From assembly GCA_008000375.1 (NCBI GenBank), contig SMOI01000162.1, positions 1 to 63,432 on the forward strand: 63,432 bases of DNA, written 5' to 3'. This document shows, piece by piece, positions 1 to 9,664 of the stretch. The stretch's first letter is position 1; the number at the start of each line of letters is the position of its first letter. The stretch comes from Poteriospumella lacustris. Taxonomy: Eukaryota > Sar > Chrysophyceae > Chromulinales > Dinobryaceae. The notes beneath the pieces are model-generated. The model was not told the origin of the DNA. It worked only from the letters and a program-made list of their open reading frames with translations, and did not search any database. The translations under genes and the position numbers were made by a program.

Positions 1-935
1 TGCCGATTCGGTGGAGACTTCATTCTTCTTGGGAATCACGCTTTCCACATGATGTAGAATGGTCAATCGAATCGATTTGAGCGCATCATTAATGTCACTT
101 GAGGTGTTGGGGTTCAGCATGTAATCCCAATCCGAGGGTGTCAGCATCGTATACAAACGATGGCCATCTTCGCGGGTAGCGTTGAGAATATATTGAGCAG
201 CACCGTTGTACAGCACACTTTCACCCGCTTGTGCTGCGCCATTCTCCACTTCATTTTCAATAGCATCCCAAGTTTTGTTTGAAAACTGGAAAGACTCTGT
301 ACCAGCATCCTCATCAGTCACAGGAATAGACGTCACGATATATGTTGTTTCTTCTCCGGCGGCTTCGGTTTCAGATCCTTCCACCAACTTCGATGGCAAC
401 GAGAAAAACATGCGCTGCTTCGAAGGGCTCCATACGCACACGTTAGAGGTTGAGATTATTCGGCGGACAATACCGAACTTGTACAGCAATGAACTCTTCT
501 CTTCTTCCGTCAGGGTGGAGTCTGCAAGCTTCTTGAAGGGCAAACCTACAAATTGTACCGGCCAGTTGAACATGAATCGTGTTGCAATCCACACAGTTCA
601 CACATAATCTTACCGGGCATAGTGTGCATGACAATCGGCGCATATTCCGATCGGCAAACTGGGCAAAGGCGCGACAGCAGTGCTTCGTTGCATACACGGC
701 AGATCTTCCAAGCCCCAGGGGCACATTGGGGGCACTGATGATTCTCCAAGATTGGGCTGACTTCACTACCCTCATCCATGCAAACAACACATGTATCCCC
801 GTGCACTTCATCACTTTTCCCTTCCTCTTCTTTCTTCACTTCTTCCACGGCATCCACAGACTCAACTACAACTGAATCGTCATTCTTTCGACTCTTCTTG
901 GTCGCATGTTCGTCTTGATTGTTGTCCGAGCTCAT
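1..935 (-). CDS. RING-finger protein, 3' partial (two exons visible)
   Basis: Exon 1 is 614-935 and exon 2 is 1-545, still open at the window edge. The intron 546-613 (68 bp, GTAAG...TGTAG) is inferred because splicing keeps the frame open to base 1. Residues about 30-95 carry paired cysteines (CVVC, CPQC, CRVC, CPVC) in a RING-like arrangement, preceded by an acidic/lysine-rich N-terminus (KKSRK). RING proteins usually act as E3 ubiquitin ligases. The part after the RING is hydrophilic and I do not recognise it. The start at 935 is the ATG of MSSDNN; an upstream in-frame ATG at 1019 is possible. The RING call is fairly firm; substrate and pathway are unknown. Confidence 0.65.
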
Positions 936-1025
936 TCTGATTACTTTCGACCTATCGACTGACCCTTCCAATAAACAAACAATGAATTCAAGATCCAATC
1001 CATTGGCATGTGAATTCATTCGCAA

Positions 1026-1341
1026 AGGTTGACAACAATTTCATCCAGACGACAGCCCCTCTCAGCGCGTCCCAAGTTACGCAGGAGGGGCAAAATTCGA
1101 AAAAAGAAGCCGGAGATCCGGGTCGATGCTCGTCATTTTTCCCGGGTCCAGGAAAGTAGATACTGAAGGTGAGGGCTTGGGCTTTATCCATCATTCCAAA
1201 GACTTTCTACACTTGCTAAAAAAAGCCATTTCGTTGAACAACGAAGCCGCTAAACCTAATATATATGTACAGTTAGTTGAGGTTCCACAGAGAGACTCTC
1301 TTTACAATGAAATATACTGACGAACAAGGCAGTCACTCATT
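1026..1341. other. intergenic, no gene seen
   Basis: Short spacer between the RING gene (upstream side) and the 3' end of the EF-hand membrane protein gene. I see no convincing coding frame; the short ORFs here are antisense or random. Confidence 0.5.
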
Positions 1342-2346
1342 TCAATCGTCATCGCTGTAATAGTCTTCTGCAGAGGGCCCTTCTTGGCCGCCTCGTCGAG
1401 CAGCTGGATCACGTTCATCAGCTTCTGCACTAAGCGCTTGGAACCACTGAAAGAAGGGGTCGTATTCGACGATGTCAGTCTGACCCGGATCAAGTGTGTC
1501 CAGAAGCTGATTCATTTCCTCTTCCGGTACGAAAATGCCCAAATTCTGAATAATTTTCTGAGCGTTTTCTCTTGTGACTTTTCCGGTGCCTTCCAAATCG
1601 ATTTCGTCAAACTTCTTCTTAAAGATACGTAATTCGACATCGGAGACACTTTCTGCTTTTGTTTTCTCCACAATGAACTGTGCGATCTGACCACCAAAGG
1701 ATGTCTTGATCAAATATGCGACCGTAATAAACATCCCAATCCAATCAATCGCCACAAGAAACAACGAAAACGTGTAAAGTTGCGGTGATGTGGATTGACA
1801 AAAAATCGCCAAACTTAAAATCGCCGCTCCAATGATGGCGACAATGAATAAGACAAAGCCAACGGCGGCATACGCGCCCATTACCCATCGCAGTGACTTG
1901 AATGGGAATAAGATTTGACGTTTAAAACTGAACGCTGGAATGTCGATGAATATGTTGTCGCCCATGTAGACCCAGGTGAACACCAGGAGATACAAATAAC
2001 AAACCGCTACTTGTGCGGAAACAAAGCCTACAAGACGAACAGCATGCCCCAAAATTAGATTGTCCTCGTAATATTCACCGAGGAAATGGCTAAACCTACC
2101 ATCAAGAGGGTAACCACAGGACCCTTCGAAGGAGTTGAGAATAAGTTGTCCGCTGAAGATGATCAAGAGCGAAAAAATGGCGGGCAAGAAAGAGCCCAGC
2201 AAAACAGGACCAGACCATTTGCGATAAAAGTCGTCATCTTCACCGTACGCCTCTAAAGATGAAAAATCGGGGGCGGCAGCGATGGTCTCCTCTGGTGATT
2301 TTTCTTTCTTGGAGCGTGCACGACGCGACCTTCGTGACGACGACAT
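1342..2346 (-). CDS. four-helix membrane protein with C-terminal EF-hand region
   Basis: 334 aa, single exon. A basic/serine N-terminus (MSSSRRSRRARSKKEK) is followed by four hydrophobic segments at about residues 48-70, 103-127, 150-178 and 188-210. A cytosolic-type tail holds EF-hand-like loops (D-L-E-G-T-G-K, then a second degenerate D-P-G-Q-T-D) and an acidic end (EDYYSDDD). The layout suggests a calcium-responsive membrane protein or channel regulator. I cannot name the family. The start at 2346 is the first ATG; the frame upstream of it opens only at a TTG codon. It is divergent from the P450 gene, with about 430 bp between them. Confidence 0.6.
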   Translation of the reverse strand: MSSSRRSRRARSKKEKSPEETIAAAPDFSSLEAYGEDDDFYRKWSGPVLLGSFLPAIFSLLIIFSGQLILNSFEGSCGYPLDGRFSHFLGEYYEDNLILGHAVRLVGFVSAQVAVCYLYLLVFTWVYMGDNIFIDIPAFSFKRQILFPFKSLRWVMGAYAAVGFVLFIVAIIGAAILSLAIFCQSTSPQLYTFSLFLVAIDWIGMFITVAYLIKTSFGGQIAQFIVEKTKAESVSDVELRIFKKKFDEIDLEGTGKVTRENAQKIIQNLGIFVPEEEMNQLLDTLDPGQTDIVEYDPFFQWFQALSAEADERDPAARRGGQEGPSAEDYYSDDD

Positions 2347-2361
2347 TGAACGATCCTTCAA

Positions 2362-2778
2362 CTACCAATGATGCCAAAAGTCCATTCAATTTCACATAAA
2401 AGTGAATCAAGCCATCGATCTTTGTCTGAAAGTCAGTCAGTTGCTGTCATTTCGTCATTTCCCATTCGAACGACGAACTCCAAACTGCTTTGGCCTTATC
2501 ATCGACTTTGATGCGAAGTCGTAACGTCGTAACGGCTGATATGTACTATCTCATTAAATGTATTAGCTGTATCATAGCCATTTTGGGCCTTGATTGTGTA
2601 CCGCCTGAGAGTTGGAGTTGCTTTGCACACCACAGGAGCACAGAATGACACATTCTCAGCTAGTTGTCGAATGAAGATGTACTACTAGCACTACGCAGAT
2701 GAATGCAGCGAAGGATCAAACATCCAACCTCCAAACCCATGAAAAAGGAGTGCATTTCAGATACTATTCACATTCACC
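2362..2778. promoter_or_regulatory. divergent promoter region
   Basis: About 430 bp between the divergent EF-hand membrane protein and P450 genes. No ORF of interest. It presumably carries both promoters, but I see no diagnostic motif. Confidence 0.3.
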
Positions 2779-3363
2779 ATGTGGGGTTTACACTTTCCCA
2801 TATTTGCGTCTGCGGAGTCAGGTATTGCTGAAGGCGAAAGCGTCATCAATGCAAGAACATTAGCGTTGTATGCAGGGGCCATCTTGACGACGACCATTTT
2901 GTTATGGCTGGTGCGTCCTGAGAGTGAGGACAAGTTTCTGAATGGACGAAAGCTGGTCACTGTTTTGAAGGGCCTTCCGCTCTTTGGAAATGCGCTTGAT
3001 TTCTTGCCTCAAAACATTTTGAACACTCTTTACACGTATCCTTCCCGCTACGGCGATCACATCATCTTCTACGCCATGCTGCACAAGTGTTACTCCATTG
3101 CCAATCCTGTCACTGCGCGTGAAATCTTGATGAAGCGCCCGAAGCATTTCTGTCGGCAGACGTTGATGGAATACGCGACGGGACGTATTGGCTTGCTGCA
3201 AAGCGTGTTCATGGCACGAGGTGTGGTTTGGAGCCAGCAGCGTCGCAACATTTCCCCTGCATTCAACCACAAGAATGTACGAGAATACGAAAAGGATATT
3301 CATGAGGTGATTCGTCGTTGGATTGGAACGTTGCATGCACAGAATCGTGCTGCACAAGCACAT

Positions 3364-3394
<31 letters not shown>

Positions 3395-4713
3395 CTGTGC
3401 AAACGACAGACATGTTACGGGAACCATTCCACATGACCGTCAGTGTCGTCAATCAAGTCGTGTTTGGAGTCACACCGGACCATCCTACGGCAGCATATTT
3501 CTATTCACCACAGCTCATTGACGATTTACTGGTCCAGTTTCGCTACGTCATGGAATCCATCTTTTACCCATTTCCTTTCTGGTCAATTCCGTTTTTCCCT
3601 CCGTTGAACAACTTGGAGAAGCAAGCGGTTGCCGCCGCCGAACGATTCAAACAAAACACCATGCCTATCATTCAACAAAAACGACAGGAAGCGTCGTTAG
3701 GTTCAACGGCCAAAGAGTCTCCAAATGCTTCGACCCCTGCTGCTGCAGCAGCTGCAGCAGCTGCAGGTGGCAACGAGTTGAAGACATCCATGATCGATCA
3801 TTTGATTGTACGTGATCATCTGTCCGCTGAAAATGCCGCACAGTTGGTAGAGAACGATGAAATCCTCGCCAATGTACGGATTATCTACTTCGGGGGCATT
3901 GACACCACCGCCGTGGCCATCTCTTGGATCTGCTACCACTTGGCGATGCATCCCGCGTGGCTGCATCTCTTGCGCCTGGAAATTGAAGAAGCGTTGATAC
4001 GGGCCGCCACCGAAGCCATCACCAACGACGCCACCAATCTCTCCTCCACCACGAAACTCGAAGAAAACGTATGGTTTCATCGCTTGGCAGCCGTGAACTT
4101 TGACACGTTGGAGGCACAGTTACCGTTCTGTCAAGCATTGGTCAAAGAAAACATGCGCTGCAAGGGACCTGTCTCTGGGTATATTCATAATCTGGAGACG
4201 GATATCCCATCCTTTGTCTGTTCGAATGGATTGACGATTGAAGCCTCGAAAGGCTTCATCAACATCAACTTGGAGGGCATTCATCATCATCCAGAGTATT
4301 ATGAAGACCCCTGGGTATTCCGTCCCGAACGTTGGATTGAGAAGGATACACCGGCGGCGGAATGGTTGGAGAAGATCACCACCGGTCGTGGGAGCAGCGG
4401 TAGATGCCACAGAAGCAGCTTTAGCAGTAGCAGTAGCGGCAGCAGCAGTAGCGGTGGTATTGCCGCGACGCAATGTTCCACGGCCCGACAACTGCAATCC
4501 ATGGAAGAAAGCTACATGCCGTTTGGTGCTGGACCTCGCATCTGTCCTGGCAATAAGATGTCCTTGGTGGAACAACTGATTGCCGTGGTCTACTTGGTCA
4601 TGTTCTTTGACATCGAGTTGGGCTGTGCGAAAGAGGAGATTCAACGAGTCTGTTCCGTCACGTCTCCACCGAACAAAATGCCAATTCTACTGACACCGCG
4701 ACGCACGTGGTAA
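2779..4713 (+). CDS. cytochrome P450 monooxygenase
   Basis: 644 aa, intron-free. An N-terminal hydrophobic anchor (about residues 27-48) fits ER membrane attachment. Diagnostic P450 motifs are all present: I-helix GGIDTT, K-helix E-N-M-R (ExxR), PERW (PERF-type) and the heme loop FGAGPRICPG with the axial Cys near residue 588. The protein is longer than the usual ~500 aa because of low-complexity insertions: poly-Gln near 200, poly-Ala near 320 and a Ser/Gly-rich loop near 540-565 just before the heme loop. These probably lie in surface loops. The substrate cannot be told. It is convergent with the GH25 gene. Confidence 0.93.
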
Positions 4714-4768
4714 ACGCAATACAAATATATGTTAACGCACAGGTTTTGAATGTATTTAAAATGGTAGC

Positions 4769-4770
<2 letters not shown>

Positions 4771-4799
<29 letters not shown>
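4771..4799. repeat. (GT)n microsatellite
   Basis: An uninterrupted run of GT dinucleotides in the short gap between the convergent P450 and GH25 genes. Confidence 0.95.
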
Positions 4800-4801
<2 letters not shown>

Positions 4802-4815
4802 TGTATTTGGGTTGT

Positions 4816-5757
4816 TCATGTGGCAGACACGGTCGTCGCATTGGCGGCCGAGACAATGTAATTGGTACAAACACGTGTGCTACCCAATCGTCGCGCTTCG
4901 GTGGAACCACCCGAGGTTTGTTTCATATACACCGCTTGCCAATCGGCAAAGGGGCGAAAGAACGACATGGAATTGTCGGCATCAAACCTGGGTACCCATA
5001 GCTTTTGCTGCGCAAATGGATTCTTCGTCGCATACTGTGTCTCATTGGCGGAGTGGTAGTATACGCGTTGACCCTGTCGAAAATCGGTCATGATATCCAA
5101 CCAGGTGTAGTAGTTGGTGTAAAAACCAACTTCAATTCCGTATACTTCTTGCGCGTAGCGGTTGTACCGCCAAAGAAACTCCACGTTGGCGTAGTGCAAA
5201 TAGGAAAAGTAGTAATTGGGCATGGTGTCTTCGACGTTGACGAACAGCGACTGCAGCGTGATGTTCTGAATATTACTGGTGTTGTAATTGGGTATCGTGG
5301 TGTCGTAAAAGGGCGTGTAGTCGAGTGCGAAATAGTCGGTCGAGTTGGAGCTGGTTGAATCACTCTCCGACAAGGAGTGCGGACGGAACGTGATGTTATA
5401 ACGTCGCAGGTACTCCACCAATGTATCGAGCTGATATTCAGGTGTTCCACAAGACAAGTCATTGTTGATGGCGTATGGACTGCTGTCCACACAGGGATAT
5501 ACATACAAGGAGATGTCCTTGGTTCCAGCACGCCACGCGGAACGTATCGTTTGGACAAGTGATGGATTCAGTGTGCCATTGTAGAAGACAGCTTGAATGA
5601 TCCCGAAGGATTCATCGAGATCAGCTGCATCGAAGTATGCCGCCCAAGCTGTCGATGTAGAAATGGATCGTGACAAATCAATGCCAACTCGCGCACGCCC
5701 AGGCGCAAACAAGACCAAAATGTAACCCAAGAGTAGAACCAAGCGCATGTTTGCCAT
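4816..5757 (-). CDS. secreted GH25-type lysozyme-like protein
   Basis: 313 aa from the ATG at 5757 (a second ATG at 5748 gives almost the same product). A signal peptide (MRLVLLLGYILVLFAPG) is followed by VGIDLS, a region with DISLYVYPC, and FVNVEDT. This matches GH25 muramidase-like proteins of protists and nematodes, which start with a G(x)D strand and carry acidic residues at strand ends. Many NxS/T sequons indicate an extracellular glycoprotein. A plausible role is bacterial cell-wall hydrolysis during feeding or defence. The catalytic D/E assignment is tentative. The element inserted about 340 bp upstream of this gene. Confidence 0.6.
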   Translation of the reverse strand: MANMRLVLLLGYILVLFAPGRARVGIDLSRSISTSTAWAAYFDAADLDESFGIIQAVFYNGTLNPSLVQTIRSAWRAGTKDISLYVYPCVDSSPYAINNDLSCGTPEYQLDTLVEYLRRYNITFRPHSLSESDSTSSNSTDYFALDYTPFYDTTIPNYNTSNIQNITLQSLFVNVEDTMPNYYFSYLHYANVEFLWRYNRYAQEVYGIEVGFYTNYYTWLDIMTDFRQGQRVYYHSANETQYATKNPFAQQKLWVPRFDADNSMSFFRPFADWQAVYMKQTSGGSTEARRLGSTRVCTNYIVSAANATTVSAT

Positions 5758-6097
5758 AACGAAGATTCCTCCGCAATAGTGATAAAACAGACTTTGATCT
5801 TCCACAAGTCTTCAAAGCAATGTGAATCGCCTGATGTGAACAAGTGAACCATGAACGATCCATTTCCCACGCCTGCCGCTTCGGTGTTGTCCGTTGTTCT
5901 TCCACGCGCACAACAAGCACCGACGAATGAAACGCACGAGCACTTCGACAGCCGACTGCTGTCCCTTCGTTGCCCCCTTTCTCCATTTCTTGACTTTACA
6001 ATGAACACAAAGTAAAGCGGAACCAAAGTGCGAAGAAAAAATAAGGAGATTGGGATTTCATTAGTTAATTTGAGTTGAAGAATACAGTCAATGGTTG
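5758..6097. other. host spacer upstream of the GH25 gene
   Basis: About 340 bp between the GH25 start and the left direct repeat of the element. No gene recognised; it is likely the GH25 promoter and 5' leader. Confidence 0.4.
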
Positions 6098-6151
6098 TGA
6101 GGCAACCCGGAGCCATATATGATATCATATATGGCCCCGGGGCTTCGCAGG
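6098..6151 (+). repeat. left direct repeat, candidate attL
   Basis: 54 bp beginning TGAGGCAACCCGGAG and ending CTTCGCAGG, same orientation as 31256-31309, with one mismatch (centre GATATC here, GAAATC on the right). The middle forms a 34-bp near-palindrome with arms CCGGAGCCATATATG/CATATATGGCCCCGG. Direct repeats with a palindromic core fit tyrosine-recombinase attachment sites. Confidence 0.75.
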
Positions 6152-6180
6152 GTAAATATAAATGAAACGGTTTTACGTGT

Positions 6181-6245
6181 CATCATCTTCATGTCGCACT
6201 CCAAGTTTTGGACGCACATCCGAAACTTCATCATCGTCATCATGC
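6181..6245. repeat. family D palindrome, copy 1
   Basis: The core 6203-6228 is an imperfect inverted repeat (AAGTTTTGGACG / CATCCGAAACTT). CATCATC/GTCATCATG-type trinucleotide runs lie on both sides. Five further copies lie inside the element at 11430, 17861, 24433, 28419 and 30060. Confidence 0.7.
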
Positions 6246-6297
6246 ACAAACAGTTGGCAGTCAGTTGATTTGCTCTTACTACTATGAATATGGACTG

Positions 6298-6649
6298 TTG
6301 CGGAATTTGCGGAAAAAATAATCACATTTTAATAACTTCCACGTGTGACTTCAAAATCATCTGCTTGCTGTCAGCATCAAACAGTTGGCCATTGTCCATT
6401 CCAATTTACTTTCAAAATGGCGAGTATTTTTTCCGCAAATTCCGCATCGAGTCACAAGCAGGTGTTGGTTGGTTCGCCATTGATGATATGAATATGGACG
6501 GTTGCGGAATTTGCGGAAAAAATAATCACATTTTTATAACTTCCACGTGTGACTTCAAAATCATCTGCTTGGTGTTAGCAGCAAGCAGATGGTCATTGTC
6601 CCTTCCAATTTACTTTCAAAATGGCGAGTATTTTTTCCGCAAATTCCGC
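6298..6649. repeat. family A: two tandem inverted-repeat units
   Basis: Two near-identical units, 6298-6446 and 6502-6649, lie about 204 bp apart. Each starts with TTGCGGAATTTGCGGAAAAA and ends with the reverse complement (TTTTTTCCGCAAATTCCGC). Each unit could therefore fold into a hairpin with a loop of about 105 nt. They lie downstream of the 3' end of the minus-strand gene that stops at 6691. An ORF crosses both units but is probably fortuitous. Confidence 0.8.
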
Positions 6650-6690
6650 CGTCGTCGTCATGTCAATCTTCATAGATGAATAGCGACGCA

Positions 6691-7047
6691 CTAAGACCCC
6701 CAACTGGATGCACATGTTTGGATGGAGTGTTTGTTTCGTGCGGCTGAAGTGATGCGTATGCTTTCCATAAACTGGTAGTCGCAGTCGTTGCGTTTGAATT
6801 GGAGGCGTATTAGCTCATCAATGACGTCTTTGAAATAAATGCCATCAGCATCGTCACGTTTGCGAATAATGAAGTTGTCCCGTTTGATGTGGTTGCTGGT
6901 TCTATCCACGAGAAACTCATCCTGGTAAATAATGACGTCGTCGTCGGTGAGTTTCTTCGTTTCAATTTCATCAACTGTTCGGAAGCACGATACGGTGAAC
7001 TGTGCATTTGGAAAGCGGGATTTGATTGCGATAAGAACGTTGTCCAT
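6691..7047 (-). CDS. unknown element protein, 118 aa
   Basis: Starts at ATG 7047 (MDNVLIAIKS) rather than further upstream, because the element's start signal (TTATATTGCATGCATATATG) runs directly into this ATG. The protein is charged and globular-looking, with no transmembrane segment and no motif I recognise. It is the last gene of a leftward run of four small genes (8325, 7924, 7610, 7047) at the element's left end, all with the same upstream signal, so they are probably co-regulated. Confidence 0.55.
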   Translation of the reverse strand: MDNVLIAIKSRFPNAQFTVSCFRTVDEIETKKLTDDDVIIYQDEFLVDRTSNHIKRDNFIIRKRDDADGIYFKDVIDELIRLQFKRNDCDYQFMESIRITSAARNKHSIQTCASSWGS

Positions 7048-7064
7048 ATATGCATGCAATATAA
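7048..7064 (-). promoter_or_regulatory. element start signal, gene 7047
   Basis: Reading on the minus strand, TTATATTGCATGCATATATG overlaps the ATG. It shares TATATTGCA and the ATG-adjacent TATA with the signals at 7611 and 7925. Confidence 0.5.
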
Positions 7065-7112
7065 TTATTTCCTTAAGCTGGAAGTAATTGTCGGTCTTAA
7101 TACTATGAATAT

Positions 7113-7610
7113 CTACACATACATCCACTGAAACCAATGGCGGCGTTTGTTTTTTTGTTGTTCCAGTTCCTCCAACTGTTTCCGCTCTTGTTCACGTCGT
7201 TCTTCTAACCACTGGTTAAGCTGATGCTGTTCTATGTTTTTTGCAATCTTTGACACATGCGTAGGTATTTGTTGCAAACAACGTGTGATTTCACGGGTTG
7301 CATTTTGCATTTGTGGGAGTGGCTTAACGTTTATTTGATAGTTTTCAATGGCAGTGGTCATTTTTTCAATGAGCCGTGTATTTCTGTCGTGTGCGTCCAT
7401 GACCGTTTTACAGACGGATGTCTCATAACTCCCCCCTAAACAACAATTGCAGAAATCATTTAATACACTTTCCACATTTCGTACACACAGGTATACCTCT
7501 TGAAATTTGTTCTGGTCAAGTTCTTCATTGTTGTCCAGGGATTTGTTTAGCGAATGCATGAAACTAATAATTACTTGGTCAAGTTGTTCGTAGCGGTTGG
7601 CGAATTCCAT
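7113..7610 (-). CDS. coiled-coil protein of the element, 165 aa
   Basis: Starts at ATG 7610, a few bases after a TATATAG box. The C-terminal third is strongly charged (EERREQERKQLEELEQQKNKRR) and should form a coiled coil. Three cysteines cluster near residue 55 (FCNCC). No family is recognised. It could be a structural or scaffold protein or a regulator; this is inference from helix and coil composition only. The end of this frame overlaps the promoter region of the next gene. Confidence 0.55.
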   Translation of the reverse strand: MEFANRYEQLDQVIISFMHSLNKSLDNNEELDQNKFQEVYLCVRNVESVLNDFCNCCLGGSYETSVCKTVMDAHDRNTRLIEKMTTAIENYQINVKPLPQMQNATREITRCLQQIPTHVSKIAKNIEQHQLNQWLEERREQERKQLEELEQQKNKRRHWFQWMYV

Positions 7611-7636
7611 CTATATACTTGTGCAATATAATATTT
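7611..7636 (-). promoter_or_regulatory. element start signal, gene 7610
   Basis: Minus strand reads AATATTATATTGCAC then AAGTATATAG directly before the ATG. Nearly the same string precedes the genes at 7924 and 9392. Confidence 0.55.
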
Positions 7637-7681
7637 CTTTTATATTGAACTAATTATAAATCCGTCGTCGTCATCATGTCA

Positions 7682-7924
7682 TCAGTGAAAATGATTTATC
7701 AATTTCAAAATGGAGCGGGGGTCGTGCGGAAAGGTATTTATTCCTAACAAAAATTGCTTATTTTTGTCGTATATTCGCAGGTCTCGGTCGTATATTATAT
7801 AATATTTGCCGTGAGGGGTTATCTGGTATTTCTCTTTCTCCTTAATTTCCGAGCCCCGGGTTGCCATGGCAGCACTCAGTGATTCCATGTAAATTAAATC
7901 CGCAATAGATTGGTTGTTGTCCAT
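7682..7924 (-). CDS. unknown element protein, 80 aa
   Basis: Start at ATG 7924 (MDNNQSIADL), placed by the TATATTGCAC-GTATATATG signal that runs into it; the longer frame upstream would cover that signal. Its centre is rich in tyrosine and lysine (YQITPHGKYYIIYDRDLRIYDKNK). No family recognised. Confidence 0.5.
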   Translation of the reverse strand: MDNNQSIADLIYMESLSAAMATRGSEIKEKEKYQITPHGKYYIIYDRDLRIYDKNKQFLLGINTFPHDPRSILKLINHFH

Positions 7925-7947
7925 ATATACGTGCAATATAATATTTC
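7925..7947 (-). promoter_or_regulatory. element start signal, gene 7924
   Basis: Minus strand GAAATATTATATTGCACGTA then TATATGG, overlapping the ATG. It is the clearest second copy of the 7611-7636 signal. Confidence 0.55.
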
Positions 7948-7998
7948 TTTTATATTGAACTAACTATCGGTCGGTCTTAATACTATGAATATCTACGG

Positions 7999-8325
7999 CT
8001 ACAATGCATCGGCGGCAGAAGCCCCGCTTTCTGTTTCTGGCTTTGCTCGGTGTTCGCTCGCCAATTCTTGGCAAACGCCATAGAATCCCTTTTGAAAGAG
8101 TTTGTTGGTTTCCAACACGAAACCGTTCACCACGGAATCCACGAGCAGCTGCTTTACCGCTCGCAAGGTGAGTAGTTCTTTTTCTTCATACACGGAAATG
8201 CCCGCCACGCCCCGCTCACATTTGAACTCGTCGGGGTTGCCCGTGGTGATGACCTTGATGCGGCGGCGTGAGTTGGGGAGAGCGAGTTCTAAAACGACGT
8301 TGTCGGCAAAGTTGCAAATATCCAT
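7999..8325 (-). CDS. unknown element protein, 108 aa
   Basis: Start at ATG 8325 (MDICNFADNV), directly after TACATATG. It is a mixed alpha/beta-looking soluble protein without recognised motifs and ends in an Ala/Glu-rich tail. It is the first gene of the leftward cluster and is divergent from the tyrosine recombinase with only 64 bp between starts, so the two may share a control region. Confidence 0.5.
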   Translation of the reverse strand: MDICNFADNVVLELALPNSRRRIKVITTGNPDEFKCERGVAGISVYEEKELLTLRAVKQLLVDSVVNGFVLETNKLFQKGFYGVCQELASEHRAKPETESGASAADAL

Positions 8326-8389
8326 ATGTATTGGGAAGATATAATAATTTGAGTTTAAACTTATTTTTTTTTATCTGGAACTATAGTAT

Positions 8390-9340
8390 ATGCTCAAGGA
8401 AATTCTGAAAGAGAAACGCCCCCGCCTAACCGACAGTAGTCTGAATACGTATGCTTCCGTGCTGCGGAACGTTTATAAACGTGCATTTGGCGATGCAAAA
8501 GAGGAGGACATGGATGTGAAGAAATTTGACAAAGACACGAAGGAGGTGCTGGAAACTGTGGAGGGGTATGCCGCTTCAAAAAGAAAGTCTATTTTAGCGG
8601 CATTAGTTGTTATTACCGATGGCAACCAAGCGTATCGCAAGCCGATGCTGGAAGATATTGCGGAATACCGTGAGGAAATCGGAAAACAACAGAAAACGGA
8701 GAAACAAAAGGAGAACTGGGTCACCACGGAAGAATTGCAGCAAATGTATGAAAAATGGAAGGCACTTGCAACCCCGCTTTTGAAGCGAAAGGATGCCCTG
8801 ACTTCTGCCGAGCTGCAACGTGTGCAGAACTTTGTGATGCTGGCTCTGTATACATTAATTCCGCCCCGCCGTTCTGCCGATTATTTCAATTTCAAAATCC
8901 GAAACGCCAATGAGACGGAGGACAATTTTATGAAACCGACGAAGGTGAAGAAGGGACAGGACGCACCGACGGACGCAAGCGGCGAACGCATCACCACGAA
9001 ACAAATGTTTGTTTTCAATAAATACAAAACTGCATGGAAATACCACGCACAGAACTGCGGCGTTCCTGATGAATTGGAAAAGATAATGAAGGCGTGGATA
9101 CGTGTAAATCCGCACGATTATTTGCTTATTGATACGAATGGCAACAAACTGGATGCGAGCAAAATGCACCAGAGATTTAACGCTATCTTTGGGCGTAAAG
9201 TTTCCACGACCGCCTTCCGTCATTCGTTTTTGACCGATAAATACAAGAACACCATGGAGGCAATGCAAGAAATGAATACGGATTTGAAAAAGATGGGTTC
9301 GTCATTGGCACAAGCATCTACGTATGTGAAGTTGGATTAA
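8390..9340 (+). CDS. tyrosine recombinase / integrase (YR)
   Basis: 316 aa. The C-terminal catalytic domain shows PPRRSADY (box I Arg about 160), TTAFRHSFLTD (box II Arg 277, His 278) and MGSSLAQASTYVKLD with the nucleophile Tyr 312. The usual MGH is MGS here. The N-terminal ~110 residues form a helical, lysine-rich core-binding-like domain. This enzyme class cuts and joins DNA at short direct-repeat att sites. The 54-bp repeats at the element ends are the obvious substrates. The start at 8390 follows CTATAGTATATG, the element's start signal. PLVs and many EMALE-type elements carry such genes. Confidence 0.9.
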   Translation: MLKEILKEKRPRLTDSSLNTYASVLRNVYKRAFGDAKEEDMDVKKFDKDTKEVLETVEGYAASKRKSILAALVVITDGNQAYRKPMLEDIAEYREEIGKQQKTEKQKENWVTTEELQQMYEKWKALATPLLKRKDALTSAELQRVQNFVMLALYTLIPPRRSADYFNFKIRNANETEDNFMKPTKVKKGQDAPTDASGERITTKQMFVFNKYKTAWKYHAQNCGVPDELEKIMKAWIRVNPHDYLLIDTNGNKLDASKMHQRFNAIFGRKVSTTAFRHSFLTDKYKNTMEAMQEMNTDLKKMGSSLAQASTYVKLD

Positions 9341-9365
9341 GTATAATTAGTTCAATTTAGAAGAC

Positions 9366-9391
9366 ATATTATATTGAACAAGTATATAGGG
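9366..9391 (+). promoter_or_regulatory. element start signal, gene 9392
   Basis: TATTATATTGAACAAGTATA then TAGGG-ATG: the same TATATTG..AAGTATATAG arrangement as at 7611-7636, here on the plus strand. It fixes the downstream start at 9392. Confidence 0.5.
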
Positions 9392-9610
9392 ATGCAAAAG
9401 AAGAACCAACCGAAAACTCACCAACGAAATCCGCACCAACATAAGAACGAACAACATGACGCATATCGCCGTTGGAAAACCTGGAAAAATATGTTGGCTC
9501 GCTGGGCAGCGCCTCCCGATCCCGCTCCCACTCACGTCCAAGTACCGCCTTCGTTAGTTTATCCAAATGCTGAGATATATCGCAAGTTTGGAATTATTAT
9601 TTGGCCCTAA
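9392..9610 (+). CDS. small basic/proline-rich element protein, 72 aa
   Basis: Starts at ATG 9392, chosen because the TATA signal ends one base before it. The N-terminus is very basic and polar (QKKNQPKTHQRNPHQHKN), followed by a Trp-rich patch (YRRWKTWKNMLARW) and a Pro stretch. The composition would fit a DNA-binding or capsid-associated small protein. No family recognised. Confidence 0.45.
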   Translation: MQKKNQPKTHQRNPHQHKNEQHDAYRRWKTWKNMLARWAAPPDPAPTHVQVPPSLVYPNAEIYRKFGIIIWP

Positions 9611-9664
9611 CACCATATTTACAAAATCTATATAGCGGCATTTTCTGGCACTATATATATTACA

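Noticed and set aside
6298-6649. Possible CRISPR-like array
   Set aside because: Only two units, each about 150 bp with inverted ends; no short repeat-spacer pattern and no cas genes.
6284-6679. 131-aa ORF with two near-identical halves
   Set aside because: It runs exactly across the two tandem family A inverted-repeat units; the internal repeat is explained by the DNA repeat and there is no ATG-adjacent start signal of the usual kind.
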